Below, in pieces: positions 33,956 through 42,062 of a stretch of 61,539 bases of DNA. The position numbers were made by a program, and so were the translations under genes. This stretch comes from Lachnospiraceae bacterium. Its GTDB lineage: Bacteria; Bacillota; Clostridia; Lachnospirales; Lachnospiraceae. The stretch spans positions 1 to 61,539 of the forward strand of contig JAIKZI010000056.1 of the NCBI GenBank assembly GCA_024682375.1. Reading direction: 5' to 3'. A model generated the notes under the pieces. The model did not search any database and was not told the DNA's origin. It saw only the letters and a list, made by a program, of their open reading frames with translations. Position 1 is the stretch's first letter. Every line of letters begins with the position of its first letter.

Positions 33956-34669
33956 TTAAAACGCAGCCCATATTGCTGCGACAATTAGGGATGGTAGCAT
34001 GTTTGCTACGCGGATGTCTTTGCCCCAGATTATGTTTACGCCGATTGCGAAGATTAGGATATTGCCGACGTAGGCAAGGTTCGAAAGGGCGTCTGGGGTT
34101 AGAATCGGATTTATGAAGACTGCGAGGATTTCGACTGCACCCTGGAAAATGAGAATCGAAATCGAAGCGAAGATTGCTCCTTTTCCAAGGGAAGCGGTGA
34201 GGACGCAGAGGAGAACGAAATCCAGAATTCCTTTTGCAAGGAGAAGTGAGTAGTTTCCGTTGATTGCGTCTTCGATTGAACCGACGATCGCCATAGCTCC
34301 GATGCAGACTGTACATGTTGAGGAGATAAAGGCATTTACAAATTCGTTGTCGTTGTCACTTTTGGTTATTCGTTTTAGTAACAATCCGAATTTTTCAATC
34401 CATCCCTGTATATTTATTAATTCCCCGATGACGGAGCCAAGTGCTAGGCTGACCATCATCATAGTTATGTTTTCTTGTAAGAGTGTACCGTGATTTATTT
34501 CAAGCATTTTTGACATCGTCCCACCGATTGCCAAGAACAAAATACTAAAACCACATGCCATCATGAGCGTTTCCTGCATGCTCTTCTTTATTTTAGATCC
34601 GAAGAGTAGACCGAAGATTCCTCCAGCTGCAGATAGCGCGACATCAATTAGTGTACCCAATCCACTCAT
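33956..34669 (-). CDS. DUF554-family membrane protein
   Basis: 237 residues with six to seven transmembrane helices. MSGLGTLIDVALSAAGGIFGLLFG at the N-terminus, GSVIGELINIQGWIEKFG, FISSTCTVCIGAMAIVGSIED and the Gly-rich LPSLIVAAIWAAF end are the DUF554 (YdfK-like) pattern. Members are predicted transporters of unknown substrate. The ATG at 34669 follows AGAGGT. It appears to be a single-gene unit. Confidence 0.9.
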   Translation of the reverse strand: MSGLGTLIDVALSAAGGIFGLLFGSKIKKSMQETLMMACGFSILFLAIGGTMSKMLEINHGTLLQENITMMMVSLALGSVIGELINIQGWIEKFGLLLKRITKSDNDNEFVNAFISSTCTVCIGAMAIVGSIEDAINGNYSLLLAKGILDFVLLCVLTASLGKGAIFASISILIFQGAVEILAVFINPILTPDALSNLAYVGNILIFAIGVNIIWGKDIRVANMLPSLIVAAIWAAF

Positions 34670-34772
34670 ATTTACCTCTATTCTTAATTCACAACAACTA
34701 TTTTATATTAGAACAGAATTATGAGGTTTAAAAGCGGAAAAAAGTCATGCATAAATTAAATTTTGTTCAACT

Positions 34773-34807
34773 AAAAAGAGACATACATAAATTATTATGT
34801 ATGTCTC
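34773..34807 (-). terminator. Terminator of the cellobiose phosphorylase gene
   Basis: On the minus strand GAGACATACATAA (34807-34795) pairs with TTATGTATGTCTC (34790-34778), followed by five T (34777-34773). It is about 55 bp past the stop codon at 34862. Confidence 0.85.
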
Positions 34808-34861
34808 CTTCTAGAAGTTTAAAGTATAAGGAGTATAAATAATAAAGAGTTGTATCTATCT

Positions 34862-37297
34862 CTATCCAAGGATGATTTTTACATCAATTGTTGTGTTTTC
34901 TTTTGTGGTACGTATGAGGTTTCCATCGTATGATTCGCCGTCTACGTATACTTCTTTTACACCAGTTTCGACATGATTTGGGTTTTCAACCTTGATGTTG
35001 TAGGTGTTTCCTCTAAAGGTACGAGTTAATGTATAACCGTCTAAATCGCTTGGGATACAAGGATCGATTAGAAGTCCATCGAATTCAGGCTTGATTCCGA
35101 GGATGTACTGACTCATACATGTAAAGGTCCATGCAGCTGTTCCGGTTAGCCAGCTATTCTTTCCTTCACCAAAGGTTGGTGCGTCTTTTCCAGCTACCAT
35201 CTGGCAATATACATAAGGTTCTGTACGATGAATTTCACTTATGTCTTCCAAGTAGATAGGACAGGTCTTTTTGAAGACTTCGAAAGCTCTGTTTCCATGT
35301 CCAACTATAGTTTCTGCGCATGCAATCCAAGGATTGTTGTGGCAGAAGATACCGGCGTTTTCTTTGTATCCTGGTGGATAAGAAGAAATCTCACCGAGTT
35401 CTAGGTGATACTTTGTATATGCCGGCTGTAAAAGCGTAATTCCGTATTTACTATCAAGGATTCTTTCTACACTTGAAAGAGCAGTTTCGGCTTTTTTGTC
35501 ATCTACACCTACACCGGCCATGACGCACATACCCTGAGGTTCGATGTAAATCTGACCTTCTTCGCATACTTTAGATCCGACAGGATTGCTGTTTGCATCA
35601 TAAGCACGGACGAACCATTCTCCGTCCCAACCGGCAGATTTGATTGTAGAGGTCATTTTTTCCGTTTCAAGACGAACTTCTTCGGCCTCTGTTTTTCTGT
35701 TGATGTGTTCAAGCAAATCAGCAAATTGATTTCCGTATAAAACATACATACCGGCTATGAATACTGATTCAGCGACCGGACCTTCTGATGGTCCAAAAGT
35801 CTGGAAGCTCTCACCCGGCTCTGCAGAGAAGCAGTTTAGGTTCAAGCAATCGTTCCAGTCAGCTCTTCCGATTAGAGGAAGGTTGTGAGGACCGAGGTGT
35901 GTCTTTGTGAAGTTGAAACTTCTTCTCAAATGTTCAAGAAGTGGTTTAGCTTTTGAAGAATCATTGTTAAAGTCGCATTCAACGGAAAGGATGTCATAAT
36001 CTCCAGTTTCTTTTATATAGGCAATTGTTCCGGCGATAAGCCAGAGTGGATCGTCATTGAAACCACCGCCGATATCTGCGTTTCCACGTTTTGTGAGCGG
36101 CTGGTACTGATGATAAGTGCTGCCGTCTTCAAACTGAGTGTTTGCGATATCGATGATTCTTTCTCTAGCTCGTGATGGGATGAGGTGAACGAAGCCTAGC
36201 AGATCCTGACAAGAATCTCTAAAGCCCATTCCTCTACCCAGGCCACTTTCAAAATATGAAGCGCTTCGGCTCATGTTAAATGTGACCATACACTGATACT
36301 GGTTCCAAATATTTACGACACGATTGAGCTTTTCGTCCTTTGTCTCAACATGATAGTGAGAAAGCAAGTCTGTCCAATATGCTTTTAATTCATTAAATGC
36401 TTTTTCAACACTGGCATCTGTAGAGTATTTGTTTATAAGGAGTTCTGCAGGAGCCTTGTTAATAACATTTTGTGAGATGAATTTGAGCTCACGAGGATTC
36501 TCGCAGTAACCAATCATAAAGACGAGTGAAATCTCAGTTTCTGGTGCAATAGAAAGCTTCAAATGATGGCTTCCGATTGGCTGCCAGCCGTGTGCGATGG
36601 AATCAGTGCTTCTGTTGTTTATAACTCCATCTGGATTACCAAGTGTGTTGTAAGTTCCGATGAATGCATCTTTTGATGTATCAAATCCATCAATCTTATG
36701 ATTTACATGGAAAAAAGAATAATGATTTCTTCGTTCCCTGTACTCAGTTTTATGGTAGATGGTAGATCCATTTACTTCCACTTCACCTGTTGAGAAGTTT
36801 CTCTGGAAGTTTGATGAATCATCCATTGCATCCCATAAACAGAATTCTATGAAACTGTATAAATCGATATGTTTTGTTTCAGAAGAATTGTTTTTTAGTT
36901 TTAGTCTGTTAATTTCACAGGCATCATTTAGGGGAACGAATGCTGTTAATTCGGCTGCTAGATTATTCTTTTCCCCTTGTATAATTGTATAACCCATTCC
37001 ATGGCGGCATGTATATGAATCTAGCTTGGTCTGTGTTGGCTGCCATCCAGGGTTCCAAATGGTTCCGTTATCATTAATATAATAATAACGTCCGCCTTGA
37101 TCTAGCGGAGAGCCGTTGTATCTATAACGTGTGATACGACGTAGTTTTGCATCTTTATAGAAATCATAACCTCCCGCTGTGTTTGATATCAGGCCGAAAA
37201 AATCCTGGTTGCCTAGATAATTTATCCATGGTAATGGAGTTTTAGGGTCTGTAATCACATACTCTCTGTCAGCATCGTTAAAATAACCGAATTTCAT
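34862..37297 (-). CDS. cbp: Cellobiose phosphorylase (GH94)
   Basis: Converts cellobiose and phosphate into glucose-1-phosphate and glucose in the cytoplasm, saving ATP compared with hydrolysis. 811 residues, the same length as the clostridial enzyme I know. The N-terminus [20 protein letters not shown], then [18 protein letters not shown] and [10 protein letters not shown] are family-specific. The catalytic Asp is in [12 protein letters not shown] (around residue 480), preceded by the phosphate-pocket segment [10 protein letters not shown] and followed by [11 protein letters not shown]. There is no signal peptide. It diverges from the LacI gene and the ABC importer at 38662-41969, which presumably brings in cellobiose or cellodextrins; the two promoters share an operator type. 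Confidence 0.95.
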   Translation of the reverse strand: MKFGYFNDADREYVITDPKTPLPWINYLGNQDFFGLISNTAGGYDFYKDAKLRRITRYRYNGSPLDQGGRYYYINDNGTIWNPGWQPTQTKLDSYTCRHGMGYTIIQGEKNNLAAELTAFVPLNDACEINRLKLKNNSSETKHIDLYSFIEFCLWDAMDDSSNFQRNFSTGEVEVNGSTIYHKTEYRERRNHYSFFHVNHKIDGFDTSKDAFIGTYNTLGNPDGVINNRSTDSIAHGWQPIGSHHLKLSIAPETEISLVFMIGYCENPRELKFISQNVINKAPAELLINKYSTDASVEKAFNELKAYWTDLLSHYHVETKDEKLNRVVNIWNQYQCMVTFNMSRSASYFESGLGRGMGFRDSCQDLLGFVHLIPSRARERIIDIANTQFEDGSTYHQYQPLTKRGNADIGGGFNDDPLWLIAGTIAYIKETGDYDILSVECDFNNDSSKAKPLLEHLRRSFNFTKTHLGPHNLPLIGRADWNDCLNLNCFSAEPGESFQTFGPSEGPVAESVFIAGMYVLYGNQFADLLEHINRKTEAEEVRLETEKMTSTIKSAGWDGEWFVRAYDANSNPVGSKVCEEGQIYIEPQGMCVMAGVGVDDKKAETALSSVERILDSKYGITLLQPAYTKYHLELGEISSYPPGYKENAGIFCHNNPWIACAETIVGHGNRAFEVFKKTCPIYLEDISEIHRTEPYVYCQMVAGKDAPTFGEGKNSWLTGTAAWTFTCMSQYILGIKPEFDGLLIDPCIPSDLDGYTLTRTFRGNTYNIKVENPNHVETGVKEVYVDGESYDGNLIRTTKENTTIDVKIILG

Positions 37298-37328
37298 AGT
37301 TCCCCCTCCTAATGCTGGAAATAATAAT

Positions 37329-37348
37329 CTACGATAACGTTTTCGTAG
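37329..37348. promoter_or_regulatory. LacI-type operator 1 (cellobiose phosphorylase side)
   Basis: CTACGA-TAACGTTT-TCGTAG; the core CGATAACGTTTTCG is a palindrome around AACGTT. It lies 13-32 bp after the -10 box of the minus-strand promoter, a good position for repression. Confidence 0.75.
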
Positions 37349-37360
37349 ATTTCATTCCTC

Positions 37361-37388
37361 ATTATAGAAAACATTTTGAAAATGTAAA
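37361..37388 (-). promoter_or_regulatory. Sigma-A promoter of cellobiose phosphorylase
   Basis: On the minus strand TTTACA (37388-37383), 16 bp, TATAAT (37366-37361). The transcript would start near 37354, directly before operator 1. Confidence 0.72.
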
Positions 37389-37463
37389 CTTAAAACGTGA
37401 AAATAAAAACAAAACTGTTAAATTTGCACAAAAATAGTTAGATTTTTTTGGTTGAAAATAAAA

Positions 37464-37492
37464 TTGACAGAAGATAGAAACAGATTTACTAT
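37464..37492 (+). promoter_or_regulatory. Sigma-A promoter of the LacI gene
   Basis: TTGACA (37464-37469), 17 bp, TACTAT (37487-37492). Operator 2 starts inside and just after the -10 box. Confidence 0.72.
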
Positions 37493-37513
37493 AACGTTGC
37501 GAAAACGTTTTAG
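37491..37513. promoter_or_regulatory. LacI-type operator 2 (regulator side)
   Basis: ATAACGTTGCG followed by CGAAAACGTTTTAG, the latter a near match to operator 1's CGATAACGTTTTCG. Two AACGTT centres stand 13 bp apart over the expected start site. This suggests that the LacI protein represses its own gene and the divergent phosphorylase gene. Confidence 0.68.
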
Positions 37514-37590
37514 GGAATTTTCGAAAAAGTTTCGAAAAACTCTTAAAAGTTGTATTAATAGCGCAAATACTAGTAGTGGAGATGAGTGAA

Positions 37591-38604
37591 TTGGTAACAA
37601 TAAAGGACATTTCAAAAGAGTGTGGAGTCTCTCCTGCTACGGTTAGTAAGGCGTTAAATGGTTATGGAGATGTGGCTAAGGATACAGTAGCTAGGGTTAT
37701 GGAGACAGCGAAGAGGTTGCATTACATGCCTAACGCGGCGGCCAGAGCATTGAAGACTAGCACATCACATAGTATAGGAGTTATTTTCCAGGATGACACA
37801 GATATAGAAGGTGGACTTACACATGAGTATTTCTCAGTTATCCTGAATAATGCAAAGATTGAAGCAGAATCCAGGGGATACGATATCACTTTTATTAATC
37901 GTAATTTTGGTGATTCGTACCTGGAACATTGTAGATATAGAAACTTCGATGGAGTTTTGGTTGTATGTGCTGATTTCACAGCGAAGGATATGTTTGATTT
38001 GGCTGGATCTGATTTTCCTCTTGTATCAATCGATTTTAGCTATGATAGCAGAAGTAATGTGATGTCGGATAATGTGAGCGGTACATATTCTTTAGTTAAA
38101 TATTTGGTTTCAAAGGGACATAGAAGGATTGCTTTTATCCATGGTGAGGATACTTCAGTTACAAAGAAGCGTCTGACAGGATTTTACAAGGCGATGGATG
38201 AGGAAGGAATAGATGTTCCGGATGAATATGTTATAGAAGGAATTTATCATGACCCTAAAAGTGGCGGACTGGGAACCAGAAAGCTTTTAGGACTTCCACA
38301 TAGGCCGACGGCAATTATGTATTCGGATGACATTTCATTTCTTGGCGGTAGAACAGAAATCGTAAGACATGGATTATCAATTCCAGATGATATCAGTGTT
38401 GTTGGATATGATGGAATTAAATTGGCATCTATGCTTAGACCTGAACTTACAACTTATAATCAGGATGCTAAGAAAATCGGACGTCTTTCTATGGCTAAGT
38501 TGATTGATCAGATTGAAAACAAGAAGACTTGCGAAATTGAATCAATTCTTGTTAAAGGAGAATTGTATAGAGGAAATACGGTTCGAGATTTAAATAAGAA
38601 ATAA
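37591..38604 (+). CDS. LacI-family regulator of cellobiose utilisation
   Basis: About 337 residues from TTG 37591, which gives the standard beginning MVTIKDISKECGVSPATVSK with GGAG 9 bp upstream; GTG 37576 and ATG 37582 are in-frame alternatives without good spacing. Helix-turn-helix at residues about 3-23, hinge helix AARALKTSTSHSIGVIF near 45-61, then a periplasmic-binding-like ligand domain (YEVTFINRNF-like region, FDGVLVV, GHRRIAFIHGE, ISVVGYDGIKLASM). It sits between the phosphorylase and the importer genes, and both promoters in the divergent spacer carry LacI-type operators. The inducer is probably cellobiose or a cellodextrin. Confidence 0.92.
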   Translation: MVTIKDISKECGVSPATVSKALNGYGDVAKDTVARVMETAKRLHYMPNAAARALKTSTSHSIGVIFQDDTDIEGGLTHEYFSVILNNAKIEAESRGYDITFINRNFGDSYLEHCRYRNFDGVLVVCADFTAKDMFDLAGSDFPLVSIDFSYDSRSNVMSDNVSGTYSLVKYLVSKGHRRIAFIHGEDTSVTKKRLTGFYKAMDEEGIDVPDEYVIEGIYHDPKSGGLGTRKLLGLPHRPTAIMYSDDISFLGGRTEIVRHGLSIPDDISVVGYDGIKLASMLRPELTTYNQDAKKIGRLSMAKLIDQIENKKTCEIESILVKGELYRGNTVRDLNKK

Positions 38605-38623
38605 AACACATAGTGTGTTTTAT
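38601..38623 (+). terminator. Weak hairpin after the LacI gene
   Basis: ATAAAACACA (38601-38610), loop TAG, TGTGTTTTAT (38614-38623): a perfect AT-rich stem overlapping the LacI stop codon, with only a weak T run. It may reduce read-through into the importer genes or stabilise an mRNA end. Confidence 0.4.
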
Positions 38624-38661
38624 AAATAACATCACACCAATTAAAAAGGGGGAAATGTGAA

Positions 38662-40065
38662 ATGAAGAAAGGTACAAAGAAATTCTTATGTACAGCTTTG
38701 ACAGCAGCTATGGTACTTCCAATGGTTGCTTGTGGAAGCAACGGAGGAAACAGCGGATCTAAATCATCCGCGGCTGGTGGTCTTGATAAGACAGAAGTAT
38801 CAGATGGTGGAAAGGTTCTTAACATCGCAGTATGGAATGATGAGTTTAAGAGCCGTATCGCAGATCATTACAAGGATTACAAGAAGATCGATGATAATCA
38901 TGGTAAGATCGGCGATGTAAAGGTTAACTGGGTTCTTAAAGAGAACAAAGGAAATGCTTATCAGAATATGCTTGATAAGAAACTTCCTAATAACCTAAAT
39001 GCTAGCAAAGACGACAGAATTGATATGTTCCTTATCGAAGCTGACTATGCACTTAAGTATGTAGACAAGGATTCAAATGTAGCACTTAAGTTGTCAGACC
39101 TTGGAATTAAGGAGAGCGATCTTGAGAAGCAGTATGAATACACAAAGGATATCGTAAAAGATGCAGACGGAAATATCCGTGGTTCATCATGGCAGGCATG
39201 CTCTGCTGGTCTTATCTACAACAGAGAAATTGCTAAGAAGGTTCTCGGAACAGATGATCCAGTAGAAGTTCAGAAATCAGTTGCTGATTGGGATACATTT
39301 AATGCTACTGCTAAGAAGATGAAAGAAGCTGGAGTTAAGATGACAGCAACAACTAATGATTCTTACAGAGTATATTCAAACAATGTATCAGCTCCTTGGG
39401 TAAAAGATAACAAGGTTACAATCGATAAGAACATCGAGAAATGGGCTAAGGATTCTAAGGAACTTGTAGATGCTGAAGAGACAACTACATCAGATCTTTG
39501 GAGTGATGATTGGAGCGCAGGTTTCAAGACAGCAAATAACGATGTATTCTGCTACTTTGGACCAGCTTGGCTAATCAATTTCTCAATGGGTAATGCACCT
39601 GGATCAGACAAGGGTGATGACGGTTCAATCGCATACAAAGGCGGTTGGGGATTCACAAACGGACCTCAGGGTTATTACTGGGGTGGATCATGGATCTGCG
39701 CAGCAAACGGAACAGATAACAAGTCACTTGTAAAAGATATCATCCTTAAGATGACAACAGATGATGATGTTATGAAGGAAATTGCTACAAAAGATTCTGA
39801 TTGCGTAAACAATAAGACAGTTCTTGAGGCACTTGCTTCATCAGATGAAGGTAATAACGCTGTTCTTGGTGGACAGAACCCATACAAGGAACTTGCAGCT
39901 GGTGCAGAAAAAGTTGATATGTCAAATATCAGTAAATATGATCAGGGATGTAACGAAGCTTTCCAGAAGGCTATGAAGAACTTCTTCGATGGTAAGACTG
40001 ATTATGACGGAGCTGTAAAGCAGTTCAATAAGAGCGTAAAAGAGACATATCCAGAACTTAAATAA
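38662..40065 (+). CDS. Sugar-binding lipoprotein of a carbohydrate ABC importer (cellodextrin operon)
   Basis: 467 residues. Lipoprotein signal MKKGTKKFLCTALTAAMVLP then MVAC, with the lipid Cys at residue 24, followed by a Gly/Ser linker. The mature protein has the family-1 solute-binding fold: KVLNIAVWNDEFKSRI, DMFLIEADYALKYV, ADGNIRGSSWQACSAGLIYN, and FCYFGPAWLINF with a Trp-rich GGWGFTNGPQGYYWGGSW segment suited to sugar stacking. Its neighbours indicate cellobiose or cellodextrin as ligand (inference). Two hairpins follow the gene, which may raise its expression relative to the permeases. Confidence 0.92.
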   Translation: MKKGTKKFLCTALTAAMVLPMVACGSNGGNSGSKSSAAGGLDKTEVSDGGKVLNIAVWNDEFKSRIADHYKDYKKIDDNHGKIGDVKVNWVLKENKGNAYQNMLDKKLPNNLNASKDDRIDMFLIEADYALKYVDKDSNVALKLSDLGIKESDLEKQYEYTKDIVKDADGNIRGSSWQACSAGLIYNREIAKKVLGTDDPVEVQKSVADWDTFNATAKKMKEAGVKMTATTNDSYRVYSNNVSAPWVKDNKVTIDKNIEKWAKDSKELVDAEETTTSDLWSDDWSAGFKTANNDVFCYFGPAWLINFSMGNAPGSDKGDDGSIAYKGGWGFTNGPQGYYWGGSWICAANGTDNKSLVKDIILKMTTDDDVMKEIATKDSDCVNNKTVLEALASSDEGNNAVLGGQNPYKELAAGAEKVDMSNISKYDQGCNEAFQKAMKNFFDGKTDYDGAVKQFNKSVKETYPELK

Positions 40066-40088
40066 TTAATAGTTTAAAACCCAGTATT

Positions 40089-40153
40089 AGGAGGGACTAA
40101 TAGGGTCCCTCCTAATTTTAAGTTTTACTAGATATCCGGTGACGGATATTTAG
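40089..40153 (+). terminator. Paired hairpins between the binding-protein and permease genes
   Basis: AGGAGGGAC (40089-40097) pairs with GTCCCTCCT (40105-40113), followed by AATTTT. A second stem, CTAGATATCCG (40128-40138) with CGGATATTTAG (40143-40153), follows. Partial termination or 3'-end protection of the binding-protein mRNA is likely. Confidence 0.6.
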
Positions 40154-40194
40154 TAAAGCCTAAAAATATGCGACAAAACTAGAGGGGGAGAGTC

Positions 40195-41112
40195 ATGGTT
40201 AAGAAAGAAAAAAGTAAAATCGGGCGTTACAACAAGTGGGGATATATATTCTTAATTCCTTTCTTTGCTGTATTTGTAGTGTTTCAGTTAATTCCACTTT
40301 TCAATACTATTTATAATAGTTTTTTTGAAAATTACATGTCTGGATTGACGCAGATAGGACCGAATTTTGTTGGACTGGGTAACTATAAAGAATTGTTATC
40401 CAATGGTGATTTAGGAGTATATTTTAAAAACACAATGATTATGTGGGTTATGGGATTCATACCTCAGATTTTTTTCTCATTGTTGTTTGCAGCATGGTTT
40501 ACTAATCCTTCACTTAAAATTAAAGGACAGAGATTTTTTAAGACTGTAATCTATTTACCAAACCTGATTATGGCAGCAGCCTTTTCAATGTTGTTCTTTA
40601 CATTGTTTTCAAGAGTAGGACCTATCAATAAAATGCTTATAAGCTTTGGACTTATAGCAAAGCCATATCAGTTTTTATCAAATGTTTGGAGTACAAGAGC
40701 ACTTATTGCATTTATGAATTTCATAATGTGGTTTGGAAATACAACAATTCTTTTGATGGCAGGTATGCTCGGTATTTCTAAAGATTTGTATGAGGCAGCA
40801 GAGGTGGACGGTGCAACACCTACACAGATTTTTTTCCGTATTACATTACCTCTACTTAAACCAATTTTTGTATATGTTATGATTACATCTCTAATCGGTG
40901 GTCTACAGATGTACGATGTTCCACAGATTTTGACAGATGGTACCGGAGATCCGATGAGATCTTCTATGACACTTATCATGTATTTGAACAGACATTTGTA
41001 TAGTAAGAATTATGGCCTTGCAGGTGCGTTGTCAGTAATTCTCCTATTGATTACTGCAGTTCTAAGTTTGATTGTGTTTAGAGCTATGGACTTTAAGAAA
41101 GAGACTAAATAG
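40195..41112 (+). CDS. Carbohydrate ABC importer permease 1 (MalF-type)
   Basis: 305 residues with six transmembrane helices (first: WGYIFLIPFFAVFVVFQLIPL). The coupling-helix EAA motif is YEAAEVDGATPTQIFFRITLPLLKP near residues 202-226. FVGLGNYKELLSNGDLG is the usual periplasmic segment after TM1. It pairs with the next permease 11 bp downstream. No ATPase gene is in the operon; as in many Gram-positives a shared MsmK-type ATPase elsewhere probably serves it. Confidence 0.94.
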   Translation: MVKKEKSKIGRYNKWGYIFLIPFFAVFVVFQLIPLFNTIYNSFFENYMSGLTQIGPNFVGLGNYKELLSNGDLGVYFKNTMIMWVMGFIPQIFFSLLFAAWFTNPSLKIKGQRFFKTVIYLPNLIMAAAFSMLFFTLFSRVGPINKMLISFGLIAKPYQFLSNVWSTRALIAFMNFIMWFGNTTILLMAGMLGISKDLYEAAEVDGATPTQIFFRITLPLLKPIFVYVMITSLIGGLQMYDVPQILTDGTGDPMRSSMTLIMYLNRHLYSKNYGLAGALSVILLLITAVLSLIVFRAMDFKKETK

Positions 41113-41123
41113 GGGGTGTTGTC

Positions 41124-41969
41124 ATGAAGAAAAATATTGGATCAATTGGAATTAGAAGAGCTATCGCTTATATAGTTTTAGTATTCTTCTCTATATTATG
41201 TTTGTTTTGGTTTGTGCTTTTGCTTGTAAATTCTACACGTTCTAATGGAGAGTTGGCAGGCGGGTTTACTTTAATACCTAGTAGATTCTTTGTAATCAAT
41301 ATGACGAATCTGTTTAAAGGTTCTCTTCCAGTAGTGAGAGGTATGCTAAACTCACTTATTATTGCAGCATTGTCATCAATTTTGACAGTTTACTTCTCTA
41401 CTATGACAGCGTATGCTTTAACTGTATACAGATTCAAAGGAAGAACGGCGATTCTTACATTTATCCTTGCAATTATGATGATTCCTACACAGGTTTCAGC
41501 GCTTGGATTTGTAAACTTGGTTGGTGCTATGGGACTTGAAGACAGTTTCATTCCACTTATTGTACCGGCTGTCGCATCACCGGTTACTTTCTTCTATATG
41601 AAACAGTATATGTCAGCGAACCTTCCTATGTCTCTGATTGAAGCTGCTAGAATGGATGGCGCGGGAGAGTTCAAGACATTTAATATGGTTTGTTTACCAC
41701 TTATGAAACCTGCTATTGCGGTTCAGATGATATTCGCATTTGTAGCTAGTTGGAATAATTACTTCATTCCATCTTTGGTTCTTTATAAAGATGAAAAGAA
41801 GACTTTACCAATTTTGATTGCTCAGCTTAGAGCAGCAGATTTCTTGAAGTTTGATATGGGACAGGTATATGCGATGATAGCTTTTTCTATTTTCCCAGTT
41901 ATCGTGGTTTATCTTTTCCTTTCAAAGTACATAGTTGGTGGTGTTACTGCTGGTGGAGTAAAGGAGTAA
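41124..41969 (+). CDS. Carbohydrate ABC importer permease 2 (MalG-type)
   Basis: 281 residues with six transmembrane helices. TM1 is IAYIVLVFFSILCLFWFVLLLV; the EAA motif is IEAARMDGAGEFKTFNMVCLP near residues 172-192; AMMIPTQVSALGFVNL-type sequence and the C-terminal FLSKYIVGGVTAGGVKE are typical of the family. Partner of the permease just upstream. A terminator lies between it and the GH3 gene. Confidence 0.94.
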   Translation: MKKNIGSIGIRRAIAYIVLVFFSILCLFWFVLLLVNSTRSNGELAGGFTLIPSRFFVINMTNLFKGSLPVVRGMLNSLIIAALSSILTVYFSTMTAYALTVYRFKGRTAILTFILAIMMIPTQVSALGFVNLVGAMGLEDSFIPLIVPAVASPVTFFYMKQYMSANLPMSLIEAARMDGAGEFKTFNMVCLPLMKPAIAVQMIFAFVASWNNYFIPSLVLYKDEKKTLPILIAQLRAADFLKFDMGQVYAMIAFSIFPVIVVYLFLSKYIVGGVTAGGVKE

Positions 41970-41992
41970 TTCCATACAAACCTTTCTGAAAA

Positions 41993-42030
41993 GAGGTGCA
42001 GCAAAATTAGGTTTGCTGCACTTCTTTTTT
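41993..42030 (+). terminator. Terminator between the importer and GH3 genes
   Basis: GAGGTGCAGCAAA (41993-42005) pairs with TTTGCTGCACTTC (42012-42024), followed by six T. The GH3 start codon is only 33 bp further, so partial read-through is likely. Confidence 0.85.
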
Positions 42031-42062
42031 CCGTAGAATTAATATGTGATTAGGAGGAATTA

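Noticed and set aside
33936-34335. Minus-strand Arg/Pro-rich reading frames inside the DUF554 gene
   Set aside because: They lie in alternative frames of a clearly conserved membrane protein gene and have no ribosome binding site or recognisable domain.
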